Under the pieces are notes generated by a model. That model did not search any database and had not been told where the DNA came from. It worked only from the letters and a program-made list of their open reading frames with translations. A DNA stretch of 64,000 bases. Source: Oscillatoriaceae cyanobacterium M7585_C2015_266 (GTDB taxonomy: Bacteria; Cyanobacteriota; Cyanobacteriia; Cyanobacteriales; Oscillatoriaceae). A program made the translations under genes and the position numbers. The stretch lies in contig DVEG01000027.1 of the NCBI GenBank assembly GCA_015295835.1, forward strand, positions 1 to 64,000. Direction: 5' to 3'. This document shows positions 43,141 to 53,023 of this stretch, in pieces. Position 1 is the first letter of the stretch, and each line of letters begins with the position of its first letter.

Positions 43141-43548
43141 ATGGAAGAGTGGCAAAAAGATTTTTTTGAGATGCTGGAAACAGCTTCTCGCGAAGTTGAG
43201 AAGTTTTTCGAGGAAGTGGGCGAAGAAGTCGCCGAAGTGGTAGAGAGTTTCGTCGAGCTTTCTGAAGAGCTGGCAGAAGAAGTACAAAACAATATTTTCA
43301 ACGGGCTGGAGCAGTTTTTTAATCAGCTAGTTGAGCCAGTTATCGATATTTACATAGAATTAGAACAAGAAGAAGTCAGCCAGCAGGAGATGTTTTGGCA
43401 CTATTCAGAACCGACGGCAGAAAAAAATCCCGCCTGCCGGGGCTGTCAGCATTATCACGGGCAATACTATGGAGGAAATTTGCTAGTCTGCGGAATGCAC
43501 CCCTACGGTTGGGATGGAGAAAATTGTCCCGATTGGGAAGGGTATTAG
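43141..43548 (+). CDS. Conserved hypothetical protein with coiled coil and Cys/His cluster
   Basis: A 135-residue protein. The first about 60 residues form an acidic helix rich in Glu and Val (EEVGEEVAEVVESFVELSEE). The C-terminus carries NPACRGCQHYHGQYYGGNLL, then VCGMHPYGWDGENCPDWE, with four Cys and two or three His suited to zinc or Fe-S binding. The C-terminal pattern C-x2-C-x-H-Y-H-G-Q recurs in several cyanobacterial small proteins, but I do not know a function. It starts 37 bases after the preceding terminator. Confidence 0.6.
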   Translation: MEEWQKDFFEMLETASREVEKFFEEVGEEVAEVVESFVELSEELAEEVQNNIFNGLEQFFNQLVEPVIDIYIELEQEEVSQQEMFWHYSEPTAEKNPACRGCQHYHGQYYGGNLLVCGMHPYGWDGENCPDWEGY

Positions 43549-43634
43549 TGGTTGAGAAAATGTGAAAATAGAAGGCGGAGTTATTTTGAGGCTTCGCCTT
43601 TTTTTGTTTCTGGGAAAAAGGAGCAATTTTAAAG

Positions 43635-46600
43635 ATGACTGATACTTCTACTGCTAATAACCGCTGGCAATTCTGGATTGATAGGGGGGGTACTTTTACT
43701 GATATTGTCGCTAAACGCCCCGACGGCAAACTGGTAATTCACAAATTACTTTCAGAAAATCCAGAACGCTATTCAGATGCGCCAGTGCAGGGAATTCGAG
43801 ATATTTTAGGAATTCCAGCAGGAGAAGCAATACCAACAGAGTTAATTGCAGCAGTGAAAATGGGAACAACGGTAGCAACAAATGCACTGCTGGAAAGAAA
43901 AGGAGAGCGCGTAGTATTAGCTATTACTAAAGGATTTCGAGACGCGTTGCGCATCGGATATCAAAATCGCCCAAATATCTTCGCCCGTGAGATTATACTG
44001 CCAGAAATGCTCTATGAGCGCGTAATAGAAATAGAAGAACGTTATAGCGCTCACGGAGAAGAATTAATACCCCTAGAAGAGAGTAGCGCGCTCGCTTTGT
44101 TACAAGCAGCATACAATGACGGCATCCGCAGTTGCGCGATCGCATTAATGCACGGCTACCGCTATCCCAACCACGAAAAACGCTTAAAAGCGATCGCACA
44201 AAAAATAGGCTTTACCCAAATATCAGTTTCTCACGAAGTCAGCCCCTTAATGAAACTCGTCAGCCGAGGAGATACCACCGTCGTTGACGCTTATTTATCT
44301 CCTATTCTTAGAAAATATATCGAGCGCGTGGCAAATCAGTTAGGAGCAGTAAACTCCACAACCTCCCCAATCAAATTAATGTTCATGCAATCGAACGGCG
44401 GGTTAGTAGACGCTGAGAAATTCCAAGGTAAAGATAGTATTTTATCGGGACCTGCTGGCGGAATTGTCGGAGCGGTACAAACTTCACGCATGGCTGGATT
44501 GAAAAAAATTATCAGCTTTGATATGGGCGGAACCTCTACCGATGTCGCTCATTACAACGGCGAATACGAACGACAATTCGAGACAGAAATAGCCGGGGTG
44601 CGATTGCGCTCGCCAATGATGGCAATTCATACAGTAGCAGCTGGTGGCGGTTCAATTCTATTTTTTGACGGTTGGCGCTTTCGCGTAGGTCCTGAATCAG
44701 CAGCAGCCAATCCAGGACCTGCTTGTTATCGCAAAGGTGGTCCTCTTACGGTTACAGATTGTAACGTAATGTTAGGGAAAATACAGCCGGAATTTTTCCC
44801 AAAAGTATTTGGTAAAAATGGAGATTTGCCGCTAGATGTTGAAGTAGTGCGGCAGAAATTTGCTCAACTGGCTAAGGAAATAGGCGACGGGCGAGCGCCT
44901 GAACAGGTGGCGGCGGGATTTCTAGCGATCGCAGTTGAAAAAATGGCTAATGCTATTAAAAAAATCTCCCTCCAACGCGGTTACAACATTTCAGAATATA
45001 CACTTTGTTGTTTTGGCGGAGCAGGCGGGCAACACGCTTGTTTAATCGCCGATTCTTTAGGAATAAAACAAGTATTTTTACACCCGTATGCCGGAGTTTT
45101 ATCCGCTTACGGCATGGGTTTAGCAGACGCACGCTCAATTCGTGAACGCTCAGTTGAGCTCCAGTTGGATCAGAAATTAATAACGGAGTTGCAGCAGGTT
45201 TTTGCCGAATTGGAAATTGAGGCTAAAAGAGAATTAAACCACCTAGACGCAGGAGAAGCAAAGAAATTTGAGGTTTGGCGGAAAGTACATCTCAAATATC
45301 AGGGAAGCGATTCAGCGTTAATTGTAGATTTTGGCAGTATAGCAGAAATGAAACTGCGCTTTGAAGAAGCCCACCGACAGCGATATGGGTTCATAATGGA
45401 AGAAAAAGAACTAATTGTCGAGACAGTGTCAGTTGAGGTTGTAGATAAAATGGAGGTGCCGGAAGAGGAAGTAATTTTGAGACGCTCGCCTCAACCAGCC
45501 GCACCTGTTAAAATAGTAAAAATGTATGCTGCAGATGCGTGGCGCGACACGCCAATATTTCAAAGAGATGACTTGCAGCCAGGAGATTGTATTACAGGTC
45601 CTGCTATTATTGTAGAGGCAACAGGTACGAATGTGATCGAATTGGGCTGGCAGGCAGAATTAACTGAGCGTAATCATTTAATTTTGAAAAAACAAGCCGG
45701 GGCCACAGGGGCATCGGTAAGTAGGCAGTATGCGTCTTTACAAAAACCAGAGCCGGTGAGGCTGGAGATTTTTAATAATTTGTTCCGAGCGAGCGCAGAA
45801 CAAATGGGTATCATTTTACAAAATACCGCTTCTTCTGTTAATATAAAAGAACGTCTCGATTTTTCCTGCGCAATTTTTGATCGCCATGGGCAATTAGTTG
45901 CCAATGCCCCCCACATTCCTGTGCATTTAGGCTCAATGAGCGAAAGCGTAAAAGCTTTAATTGATGCCAAAGGTAACAGTATTAAACCTGGAGATGTTTA
46001 TGTTTCCAATAATCCCTACAACGGCGGCACTCACCTGCCCGACATAACCGTGATTACCCCCGTATTTTTTAACGAGCCATCTGCGCCGCTTTTTTACGTT
46101 GCTTCACGCGGGCACCACGCCGATATTGGTGGTATTACGCCGGGTTCGATGCCGCCCAATAGCACAACGATAGAAGAAGAAGGGATATTGCTTGATAATT
46201 TTCTCCTAGTGAGGGAAGGAAAATTTCGGGAGAAAGAATTACTAGAATTGCTGACATCTGGAAAATATCCGGCGCGCAATACTAATCAAAATATAGCAGA
46301 TTTGCAAGCGCAGATAGCAGCTAATGAGCGCGGTGTACAAGAGCTCGTAAAAATGGTAGAGCATTACGGTTTGGAGACGGTGCAAGCTTATATGGGATTT
46401 GTGCAAGATAATGCTGAAGAGGCAGTGCGTCGAGCGATCGATAATTTAAAAGATGGGGAATTTAGTTATCCGATGGATAATGGGGGGAAGATAAAAGTAA
46501 AAATTACAATCAACCGAGAAAATCGCAGTGCTAAAATAGATTTTACAGGCACTTCTTTTCAACTAGCAAACAATTTTAACGCGCCTGCAGCTGTGTGTAA

Positions 46601-47276
46601 AGCCGCCGTGCTTTATGTTTTCCGCACCCTAGTAGATGACGACATTCCTTTGAATGCCGGCTGTTTGAAACCACTGGAAATTATTATTCCGGAAGGGAGT
46701 ATGTTGAATCCGCATTACCCGGCTGCAGTAGTGGCGGGAAATGTGGAGACTTCGCAGAATATTGCCGATGCATTGTATGGAGCACTGAATGCGATCGCAG
46801 CTTCTCAGGGCACTATGAATAATTTCACCTTTGGAAATGAGCGATATCAATATTATGAAACCATCTGTGGCGGCTCTGGTGCAGGAGCAAATTTCGATGG
46901 AACCGATGCCGTACAAACCCACATGACTAATTCCCGTCTCACCGATCCTGAAGTTTTAGAATGGCGCTTCCCCGTGCTATTAGAAAGTTTTTCCATTCGA
47001 GCAAATAGTGGCGGTTTGGGATATCATCGCGGCGGTAATGGTGTCATTCGTCGCATCCGTTTTCTCGAACCGATGACGGCTGCTATTTTATCAGGGCGTC
47101 GCATCATTCCGCCCTACGGATTGAATGGCGGCGGTAATGGTGCTGTAGGGAAAAATTGGGTGGAAAGGAGTGATGGCACTGTAGAAGAGTTAGGCAGCAC
47201 TGCTACTATACAGATGCAAGCGGGGGATGTGTTTGTGATTGCAACCCCCGGAGGCGGAGGGTATGGTACACTTTAA
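43635..47276 (+). CDS. 5-oxoprolinase / hydantoinase fusion (HyuA-HyuB)
   Basis: A 1213-residue protein joining two domains. Residues 1-700 are the HyuA ATPase part, beginning [20 protein letters not shown] and including [29 protein letters not shown] and [12 protein letters not shown]. From about residue 695 the HyuB part follows ([60 protein letters not shown]). This is the layout of ATP-dependent 5-oxoprolinase, which opens 5-oxoproline to glutamate and so recycles glutathione; hydantoinases share the architecture. Long and single-gene. Confidence 0.88.
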   Translation: MTDTSTANNRWQFWIDRGGTFTDIVAKRPDGKLVIHKLLSENPERYSDAPVQGIRDILGIPAGEAIPTELIAAVKMGTTVATNALLERKGERVVLAITKGFRDALRIGYQNRPNIFAREIILPEMLYERVIEIEERYSAHGEELIPLEESSALALLQAAYNDGIRSCAIALMHGYRYPNHEKRLKAIAQKIGFTQISVSHEVSPLMKLVSRGDTTVVDAYLSPILRKYIERVANQLGAVNSTTSPIKLMFMQSNGGLVDAEKFQGKDSILSGPAGGIVGAVQTSRMAGLKKIISFDMGGTSTDVAHYNGEYERQFETEIAGVRLRSPMMAIHTVAAGGGSILFFDGWRFRVGPESAAANPGPACYRKGGPLTVTDCNVMLGKIQPEFFPKVFGKNGDLPLDVEVVRQKFAQLAKEIGDGRAPEQVAAGFLAIAVEKMANAIKKISLQRGYNISEYTLCCFGGAGGQHACLIADSLGIKQVFLHPYAGVLSAYGMGLADARSIRERSVELQLDQKLITELQQVFAELEIEAKRELNHLDAGEAKKFEVWRKVHLKYQGSDSALIVDFGSIAEMKLRFEEAHRQRYGFIMEEKELIVETVSVEVVDKMEVPEEEVILRRSPQPAAPVKIVKMYAADAWRDTPIFQRDDLQPGDCITGPAIIVEATGTNVIELGWQAELTERNHLILKKQAGATGASVSRQYASLQKPEPVRLEIFNNLFRASAEQMGIILQNTASSVNIKERLDFSCAIFDRHGQLVANAPHIPVHLGSMSESVKALIDAKGNSIKPGDVYVSNNPYNGGTHLPDITVITPVFFNEPSAPLFYVASRGHHADIGGITPGSMPPNSTTIEEEGILLDNFLLVREGKFREKELLELLTSGKYPARNTNQNIADLQAQIAANERGVQELVKMVEHYGLETVQAYMGFVQDNAEEAVRRAIDNLKDGEFSYPMDNGGKIKVKITINRENRSAKIDFTGTSFQLANNFNAPAAVCKAAVLYVFRTLVDDDIPLNAGCLKPLEIIIPEGSMLNPHYPAAVVAGNVETSQNIADALYGALNAIAASQGTMNNFTFGNERYQYYETICGGSGAGANFDGTDAVQTHMTNSRLTDPEVLEWRFPVLLESFSIRANSGGLGYHRGGNGVIRRIRFLEPMTAAILSGRRIIPPYGLNGGGNGAVGKNWVERSDGTVEELGSTATIQMQAGDVFVIATPGGGGYGTL

Positions 47277-47384
47277 AAAGCTATAGCGTCTCTATTTGAG
47301 TTGCCACTATAGTTTGGAAAAGACTGAGCGGAGAGAAAGTGTAACGCTCAGCCACTTACATAACAAACGAGACGAACCTGCACT

Positions 47385-47756
47385 TTAAAGTTTAAAACTG
47401 AGCGGTTCGCAAAACGCATCCAAGCCTTGTTTCATTACATACATGATGACGGGAGCAATCAACAACTGTGGGCAAACGCGGCTTTGAATCAATGATTCAA
47501 CAACTGCCACTAATTTGCCATTTAATAAGTTTTCTTTCACATCTTTTTGACAAATAGCGGGGCGACATCTTTTTGCAAATCCATCTAACCAATCTGAGCG
47601 ATCTGGGAGTTGTCCTATTTCAATAGCTAATCCGAGAGCTGCGTCTTCTAAATCTCCCTCGCAATCTTCGATCGCATCAAGACTTTTCAATATTTTTGGA
47701 TAAGCGGCTAATTCAGTTCTAAACTGAGCAATTTCTTCTGTTGTTACTGTTGTCAT
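47385..47756 (-). CDS. Conserved hypothetical protein
   Basis: A 123-residue soluble protein from the ATG at 47756: TTVTTEEIAQFRTELAAYPK, DCEGDLEDAALGLAIEIGQL and ICQKDVKENLLNGKLVAVVE. It is helical, with four Cys in the middle and end, but no metal-binding pattern is clear. It resembles cyanobacterial proteins without a characterised role. It sits between the oxoprolinase and the GH13 genes and is divergent from the latter. Confidence 0.6.
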   Translation of the reverse strand: MTTVTTEEIAQFRTELAAYPKILKSLDAIEDCEGDLEDAALGLAIEIGQLPDRSDWLDGFAKRCRPAICQKDVKENLLNGKLVAVVESLIQSRVCPQLLIAPVIMYVMKQGLDAFCEPLSFKL

Positions 47757-47972
47757 AAACAATACTGAGCTACTTATATTATTTTATACTCTAGTAAGAA
47801 TTTTGTAAAAATTTTTAAAAAAGTATACAAAAGCGAGCCAACACCAAGCAAACTATTCCTTGGGGTCGCATTTAGCTTGTGATGTTAGTACTTCTCTATC
47901 AGAATTTTTTCAAAACTTAATAATTATCGCCTTGGCAATAAACTAATATTTAGTGGGGATAGGAAGTAATAT

Positions 47973-49436
47973 ATGCAGATTAAAACACCAGATTGGGTTA
48001 AACACGCCGTATTTTACCAAATTTTCCCAGATCGCTTTGCCAGGAGCCAACAACCTCGCAAGCGGCTGTTAAAAAACCCCCGCTGGGAAGATTGGTACAA
48101 GTTGCCCACCCTACAAGGCTACAAAGGAGGTGATTTATGGGGCGTCATAGAAAACCTCGATTACTTGCAGGAGTTGGGAATTAACGCAATTTATTTTACT
48201 CCCATTTTCCAATCAGCAAGCAATCACCGCTATCACACCCACGACTACTATCGAGTCGATCCGATATTAGGCGGAGATGAAGCCTTTCGCGAACTTTTAG
48301 ACGCAGCGCACGAGCGAGATATTAAAATTGTACTCGATGGTGTTTTCAACCATGCCAGTCGTGGCTTTTTCTTTTTCAACGATATCTTAGAAAATGGCCC
48401 ATATTCTCCCTGGTTAGATTGGTTTAAAATAGAAGGTTGGCCACTATCTCCATACAATGGCGAGTATCCTGCTAATTATGTAGGTTGGGCGGGAAATCGA
48501 GCGCTGCCAGAATTCAATCACGAAAATCCCGAAGTGCGAGAATATATTATGGAAATAGCCGAATACTGGGTAAAATTCGGCATAGATGGATGGCGGTTAG
48601 ACGTGCCATTTGAAATAAAAGTACCAGGATTTTGGCAGGAATTTCGCGAGCGCGTTAAAGCCATCAATCCGGAAGCATATATAGTCGGCGAAGTGTGGGG
48701 AGACGCCCGCCAGTGGTTAGATGGCACACAATTTGACGGAGTAATGAATTATCTGTTTGCCGCCTATACCATTGCATTTACAGCAGGCGAGCGCGTAATA
48801 TTAGAATATGTACAAAATCGCTCCTACCATCCCTACCCGCCTTTATCAGCTAAAGAATACGGCGAAAAAATCCAAAAATTGCTACAATTATATCCTTGGG
48901 AAATTCAGCTTACGCAATTAAACTTACTAGACAGCCACGATACCGCTCGACTAATCAGTATTGCTGGAGGCGACAAACCTAGTGTAGAACTAGCAACCCT
49001 ATTATTACTAACATTTCCAGGCGCTCCCAGTATTTACTACGGCGATGAAGTAGGGTTGCCGGGGGGGCAAGATCCTGATTCGCGGCGCGGCTTTCCGCTG
49101 AAAACAGACTGGGAGCTCGACGTTTTCGATTATCACAAAAAATTGATTGCCCTGCGTCACAAATATCCCGCCCTGCGTATAGGCTCCTATAAAATTCTAT
49201 TTGCTGAAGGAAGCGTTTACATATTTGCTAGGATTTTAGAGGCACAAGAGATTATTGTAGCTGTAAACGTTGGAACTACTCCTGTGCATGTAAAGTTTGA
49301 AGTAAAGGTGTTAAAATCTCAGCCAGATAAATTATTATTTGGATGTGGGGAAATTTTGTGGATAAGTGAGGGGGAATCCCGACAACTGGAAATCAGCCTT
49401 CCTGCAAGAAGTGGCTGTATCTTGGGGGAAAAATAA
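47973..49436 (+). CDS. Glycoside hydrolase family 13 (neopullulanase/maltogenic-amylase-like)
   Basis: A 487-residue retaining alpha-glucan enzyme. GH13 motifs in order: DGVFNHAS (region I), GWRLDVPFEI with the nucleophile Asp (II), IVGEVWGDA with the acid/base Glu (III) and LLDSHDTARL with the third Asp (IV). YQIFPDRFARS and LQELGINAIYFTPIF are usual in the neopullulanase-like subfamily. There is no signal peptide, so it is probably cytosolic and takes part in glycogen breakdown. A C-terminal beta domain is present (residues about 415-487). Confidence 0.9.
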   Translation: MQIKTPDWVKHAVFYQIFPDRFARSQQPRKRLLKNPRWEDWYKLPTLQGYKGGDLWGVIENLDYLQELGINAIYFTPIFQSASNHRYHTHDYYRVDPILGGDEAFRELLDAAHERDIKIVLDGVFNHASRGFFFFNDILENGPYSPWLDWFKIEGWPLSPYNGEYPANYVGWAGNRALPEFNHENPEVREYIMEIAEYWVKFGIDGWRLDVPFEIKVPGFWQEFRERVKAINPEAYIVGEVWGDARQWLDGTQFDGVMNYLFAAYTIAFTAGERVILEYVQNRSYHPYPPLSAKEYGEKIQKLLQLYPWEIQLTQLNLLDSHDTARLISIAGGDKPSVELATLLLLTFPGAPSIYYGDEVGLPGGQDPDSRRGFPLKTDWELDVFDYHKKLIALRHKYPALRIGSYKILFAEGSVYIFARILEAQEIIVAVNVGTTPVHVKFEVKVLKSQPDKLLFGCGEILWISEGESRQLEISLPARSGCILGEK

Positions 49437-49450
49437 GAGGAGAAATGACA

Positions 49451-50452
49451 TTAACTGCTGGTTTGAATTCCTCGCGCTCGCAACTGCTCCATAAAGAATT
49501 CTTCTAAAGTAATACGCTGAGGTATGAGAGCCATTAATTGTCCACCCATGAGGCGAAGACTGTTGAGGAAATCTTGGGGGTTGCCCTCTAGGTAACCATG
49601 CCAATATCCCTCATCAAAGTTAAAATCGCGTAAGCGCTGTTTGAGAAGTTCATAGTTGCCGCCGAGACCTTTAATATAATAGGTTTCACTGGTGCCGAGG
49701 AGTTGGGAGAGAGAACCGGTGCAAATTAATTCGCCTTTGGCAAGGATGGCAATGCGATCGCAGATTTGTTCAACATCTGAGAGGATATGACTATTGAAAA
49801 AAATCGTCTTGCCTTTAGCTTTAAGAGAGAGAATAATCTCGCGCATCTGGTAGCGCCCGAGCGGATCGAGTCCAGACATCGGCTCGTCGAGAAAAACTAA
49901 ATCCGGATCGTTGATAAGTGCCTGAGCCATGCCAATTCGCTGCACCATACCTTTAGAATATTGGCGCAGTTGCTTTTTGCGAGCGGTTGCTTCATCTAGC
50001 CCTACTAATTGCAGCAGTTGGGGAATGCGTTGCTTCTGCACCGAGGGGGGAATTTGGAACAACCCTGCGGCAAACTGCAATAATTCCCAGCCTGTGAGGG
50101 TGTCGTAGTAATAAGCATTTTCCGGCAAGTAACCGATGCGCTGCCTAACAGAGCGATCGCCAATTGGCTGCCCCAATACCCAGCCGCGCCCACCGCTCTT
50201 GCGCACGATACCTAGCAGAGTTTTCAGTAGCGTAGTTTTACCCGCCCCATTAGGACCAAGCAAGCCAAAAGTTTCTCCCTGAAACACGCTCAGGGTGCAG
50301 CTTTTGAGGGATTCGATTTTTTGGTTGAGCCAGAAACCGCTACGATAAAATTTTCTCAGTTCGTAAGTCTGGACGACTGGCAGGCGCTCTGTGGAGGCGG
50401 TATCTCCCTCCCTGTAAAGTGATTCGGCTGAGGAGTTGACGGCAGAATCCAT
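49451..50452 (-). CDS. ABC transporter ATP-binding protein
   Basis: A 333-residue nucleotide-binding protein with Walker A GLLGPNGAGKTTLLKTLLG, signature RQYSKGMVQRIGMAQAL, Walker B LVFLDEPMSGLDP, and H-loop FFNSHILSDVEQ. The Gln loop reads GYLPENAYY. It is the DRA/ABC-2-type exporter ATPase and carries a C-terminal extension of about 90 residues typical of Drr-like or Nos-like systems. No permease gene is adjacent, so its partner lies elsewhere. The initiator ATG is clear. Confidence 0.92.
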   Translation of the reverse strand: MDSAVNSSAESLYREGDTASTERLPVVQTYELRKFYRSGFWLNQKIESLKSCTLSVFQGETFGLLGPNGAGKTTLLKTLLGIVRKSGGRGWVLGQPIGDRSVRQRIGYLPENAYYYDTLTGWELLQFAAGLFQIPPSVQKQRIPQLLQLVGLDEATARKKQLRQYSKGMVQRIGMAQALINDPDLVFLDEPMSGLDPLGRYQMREIILSLKAKGKTIFFNSHILSDVEQICDRIAILAKGELICTGSLSQLLGTSETYYIKGLGGNYELLKQRLRDFNFDEGYWHGYLEGNPQDFLNSLRLMGGQLMALIPQRITLEEFFMEQLRARGIQTSS

Positions 50453-50585
50453 AGCACCTCTGGGATACGCGGCATCTATTTATCCTATTTTGCAAATTTT
50501 TTTATCCCTTGCTAAAGGAGTTAGATTTTTTATTTAAACTTTTGTTATGATTTTTAATAAATTTTTAAGATGGCGAGGTAGGAAA

Positions 50586-50816
50586 ATGGAGCGCTCAAAG
50601 ATTGTAGCAATTGTAACGGGGGCAATATCGATAATTTTAGCGATCGCCTACTTGCTGATTGTCCAGTTGCTTGACTTCCGGGGCGAGATGCTGCCCGCTC
50701 CCCAAAGTCTAGTTGTGCCAGAGATGCAGCCAGTCTGCTGCTGGGATAAAACTGGGTTGCCGGAGGGCGAGCGCACATGCCGTACCGGCACCGCTACAGT
50801 AACCGAAATTATATAA
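50586..50816 (+). CDS. Small membrane-anchored protein
   Basis: A 76-residue protein with one N-terminal helix (SKIVAIVTGAISIILAIAYL), then a short outer part with CC and a second pair of Cys (VCCWDKTGLPEGERTC). Start ATG follows GGCGAGGTAGGAA. The Cys-rich mature end could form a disulfide. I recognise no function. Confidence 0.6.
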   Translation: MERSKIVAIVTGAISIILAIAYLLIVQLLDFRGEMLPAPQSLVVPEMQPVCCWDKTGLPEGERTCRTGTATVTEII

Positions 50817-50936
50817 GAAATTGCATCGTAGAAGGGCGCTACGACTTAGCTTTAGCCTTACTCGAGTTAATAAAAATTATTAAAATTCAAGTTCTAAAAC
50901 TCAAATAAAATAAAAAATCTTATTATATAGCTGGCG

Positions 50937-51107
50937 ATGAATGGAAAGCTAGAAATAGCTTTTGAAGATGCAGTTTTTGCGGCGAGCAGAGAAATTGCCA
51001 GTGGAATTTATAAGCCCCGTCAACTATTGAATATGGTAGCTAAGGCAGGATTGACTTATATGCATTCAGGGAAAATATTGCTAGAGGCAATCGCTGAAGA
51101 ATTTTAG
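50937..51107 (+). CDS. Possible small protein (56 residues)
   Basis: ATG at 50937 opens a 56-codon frame beginning NGKLEIAFEDAVFAASREIA with GIYKPRQLLNMVAKAGLTYM and ending LLEAIAEEF. It is helical and soluble in composition. No good ribosome binding site is seen, and it may be a gene fragment rather than a gene. Length and composition make it better than chance. Confidence 0.35.
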   Translation: MNGKLEIAFEDAVFAASREIASGIYKPRQLLNMVAKAGLTYMHSGKILLEAIAEEF

Positions 51108-51321
51108 CAATTACCAGGAGGCAAGGATTAGAGCAGTTAAATGTCAATATACATAAGTGAGGGGGCCGCCTCTTACTCACATTTTATATTATTTTTTATT
51201 TATTTTAATAAAATATTAAATTTTGTTACAAAAACGATATGGGATTCGGCGTGCAGCAGATACAATTTGCCAGCTATATTTGCTAAGGGGCTAAGAGTAG
51301 AGAGTCAAAAAAGGTACAAGC

Positions 51322-52803
51322 ATGGCATCCATCCGCGAGTTACACAAACAATTAATCCGCAAAGAACGCTCAGCAGTTGAAATCGCCAAAGAAGCATTAG
51401 AGCGCATCGAACAACTCGAACCAAAACTCCGCAGCTTCTTGTGCGTAACCGCCGAACGCGCTTTGGAAAAAGCTCGCCAAGTGGATGCCAAAATCGCCGC
51501 TGGCGAGGAAATAGGGCTGCTGGCAGGGATTCCCATCGCCATCAAAGACAATATGTGTACTAAAGGCATCCCCACCACCTGCGGTTCCCGAATTTTAGAA
51601 AACTTCATCCCACCTTACGAATCCACCGTCACCCAAAAACTCGCAGAAGCAGGCGCAGTAATGGTAGGCAAAACCAATATGGATGAGTTCGCAATGGGCA
51701 GCTCCACCGAAACCTCAGCCTATCAGCTCACCGCCAACCCCTGGGATTTAGAACGAGTACCGGGTGGCTCTTCCGGTGGCTCGGCAGCAGCAGTGGCAGC
51801 AGAAGAAGCCGTCGTCGCTACCGGTTCAGATCCTGGCGGTTCGATCCGCCAGCCCGCCTCCTTCTGCGGTGTAGTGGGAATGAAACCCACTTATGGCTTG
51901 GTTTCTCGCTACGGGCTGGTGGCTTATGCCTCTTCCCTGGATCAGATCGGGCCATTTGCGCGCACAGTAGAAGATGCAGCGATTTTATTAAACGCAATGG
52001 CAGGTTATGATCCGAAAGACTCCACTAGCCTGAACGTCAAAATCCCCAACTATGCTAAAGCTCTACAACCAAATTTGAAACCGAGAGGGCAGCGCCGCAT
52101 TGGCATTATCAAAGAAACATTCGGGCAAGGAATAGATCCTATCGTAGAAAAAACCATCACTAAGGCGATCGAACTTTTGCAAGAATTGGGAGCGGAAATC
52201 CAAGTTGTTTCCTGCCCAAGCTTCCGCTACGGGCTACCCTGCTACTACATCATCGCCCCTTCGGAAGCATCCGCTAACCTCGCCCGCTACGATGGGGTGA
52301 AATATGGCTTCCGGGTGCCAGACGCCGACAACCTACTGTCAATGTACAAAAAAACTCGCGCCCAGGGCTTCGGCGCAGAAGTCAAGCGCCGTATTGCCAT
52401 CGGTACCTACGCCCTCTCCGCCGGTTATTACGATGCCTACTATCTCAAAGCACAAAAAGTTCGCACTCTCATCAAACAAGATTTCGATCGCGCCTTTGCT
52501 CAAGTTGATGTTTTAGTATCCCCCACCGCCCCTACCACGGCATTTAAGGCGGGCGAAAAAACTGACGATCCTCTCAGCATGTATCTGTCAGACTTGATGA
52601 CAATTCCGGTGAATCTCGCCGGCTTACCCGCTATCAGCATCCCCTGCGGCTTTGACGATAAAGGGCTGCCAATTGGTATGCAATTAATCGGCAATGTTTT
52701 ACAAGAGCAATTGTTATTTGAGGTGGCTTACGCTTACGAACAAAATACAGAATGGCATCAGCGCAAACCCCCTATAGTCGCAGAACTAAAAACCACTAAG
52801 TAA
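51322..52803 (+). CDS. gatA: Asp-tRNA(Asn)/Glu-tRNA(Gln) amidotransferase subunit A
   Basis: A 493-residue amidase-family subunit that liberates ammonia from glutamine. The amidase signature with catalytic residues is [20 protein letters not shown], with the Ser-cis-Ser-Lys triad completed by IAIKDNM and by [10 protein letters not shown]. The length matches GatA. GatB and GatC are not in the window, so the operon is split as in other cyanobacteria. A terminator hairpin lies 54 bases after the stop. Confidence 0.95.
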   Translation: MASIRELHKQLIRKERSAVEIAKEALERIEQLEPKLRSFLCVTAERALEKARQVDAKIAAGEEIGLLAGIPIAIKDNMCTKGIPTTCGSRILENFIPPYESTVTQKLAEAGAVMVGKTNMDEFAMGSSTETSAYQLTANPWDLERVPGGSSGGSAAAVAAEEAVVATGSDPGGSIRQPASFCGVVGMKPTYGLVSRYGLVAYASSLDQIGPFARTVEDAAILLNAMAGYDPKDSTSLNVKIPNYAKALQPNLKPRGQRRIGIIKETFGQGIDPIVEKTITKAIELLQELGAEIQVVSCPSFRYGLPCYYIIAPSEASANLARYDGVKYGFRVPDADNLLSMYKKTRAQGFGAEVKRRIAIGTYALSAGYYDAYYLKAQKVRTLIKQDFDRAFAQVDVLVSPTAPTTAFKAGEKTDDPLSMYLSDLMTIPVNLAGLPAISIPCGFDDKGLPIGMQLIGNVLQEQLLFEVAYAYEQNTEWHQRKPPIVAELKTTK

Positions 52804-52856
52804 AAGCGTATTTTTTGTAAAGAAAATTGATAGAATATAGGTTCCTGAACCAGTGA

Positions 52857-52891
52857 CTCCCGCACGGCGTTACCAAATGCTGATGCGGGAG
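52857..52891 (+). terminator. gatA terminator
   Basis: CTCCCGCA (52857-52864) and TGCGGGAG (52884-52891) form an 8-bp stem followed by ATTATTTTTATTTTATT. Confidence 0.8.
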
Positions 52892-53023
52892 ATTATTTTT
52901 ATTTTATTAATAGAATTCAATTAACTATACAGTCGCCACCAGCAAGTTTTTACCAAAATGCCGTGTTGTAAAAAGACAAAAAATATTTTAAAATTTTAAA
53001 TAAAATACACAAGAACAGGAATT

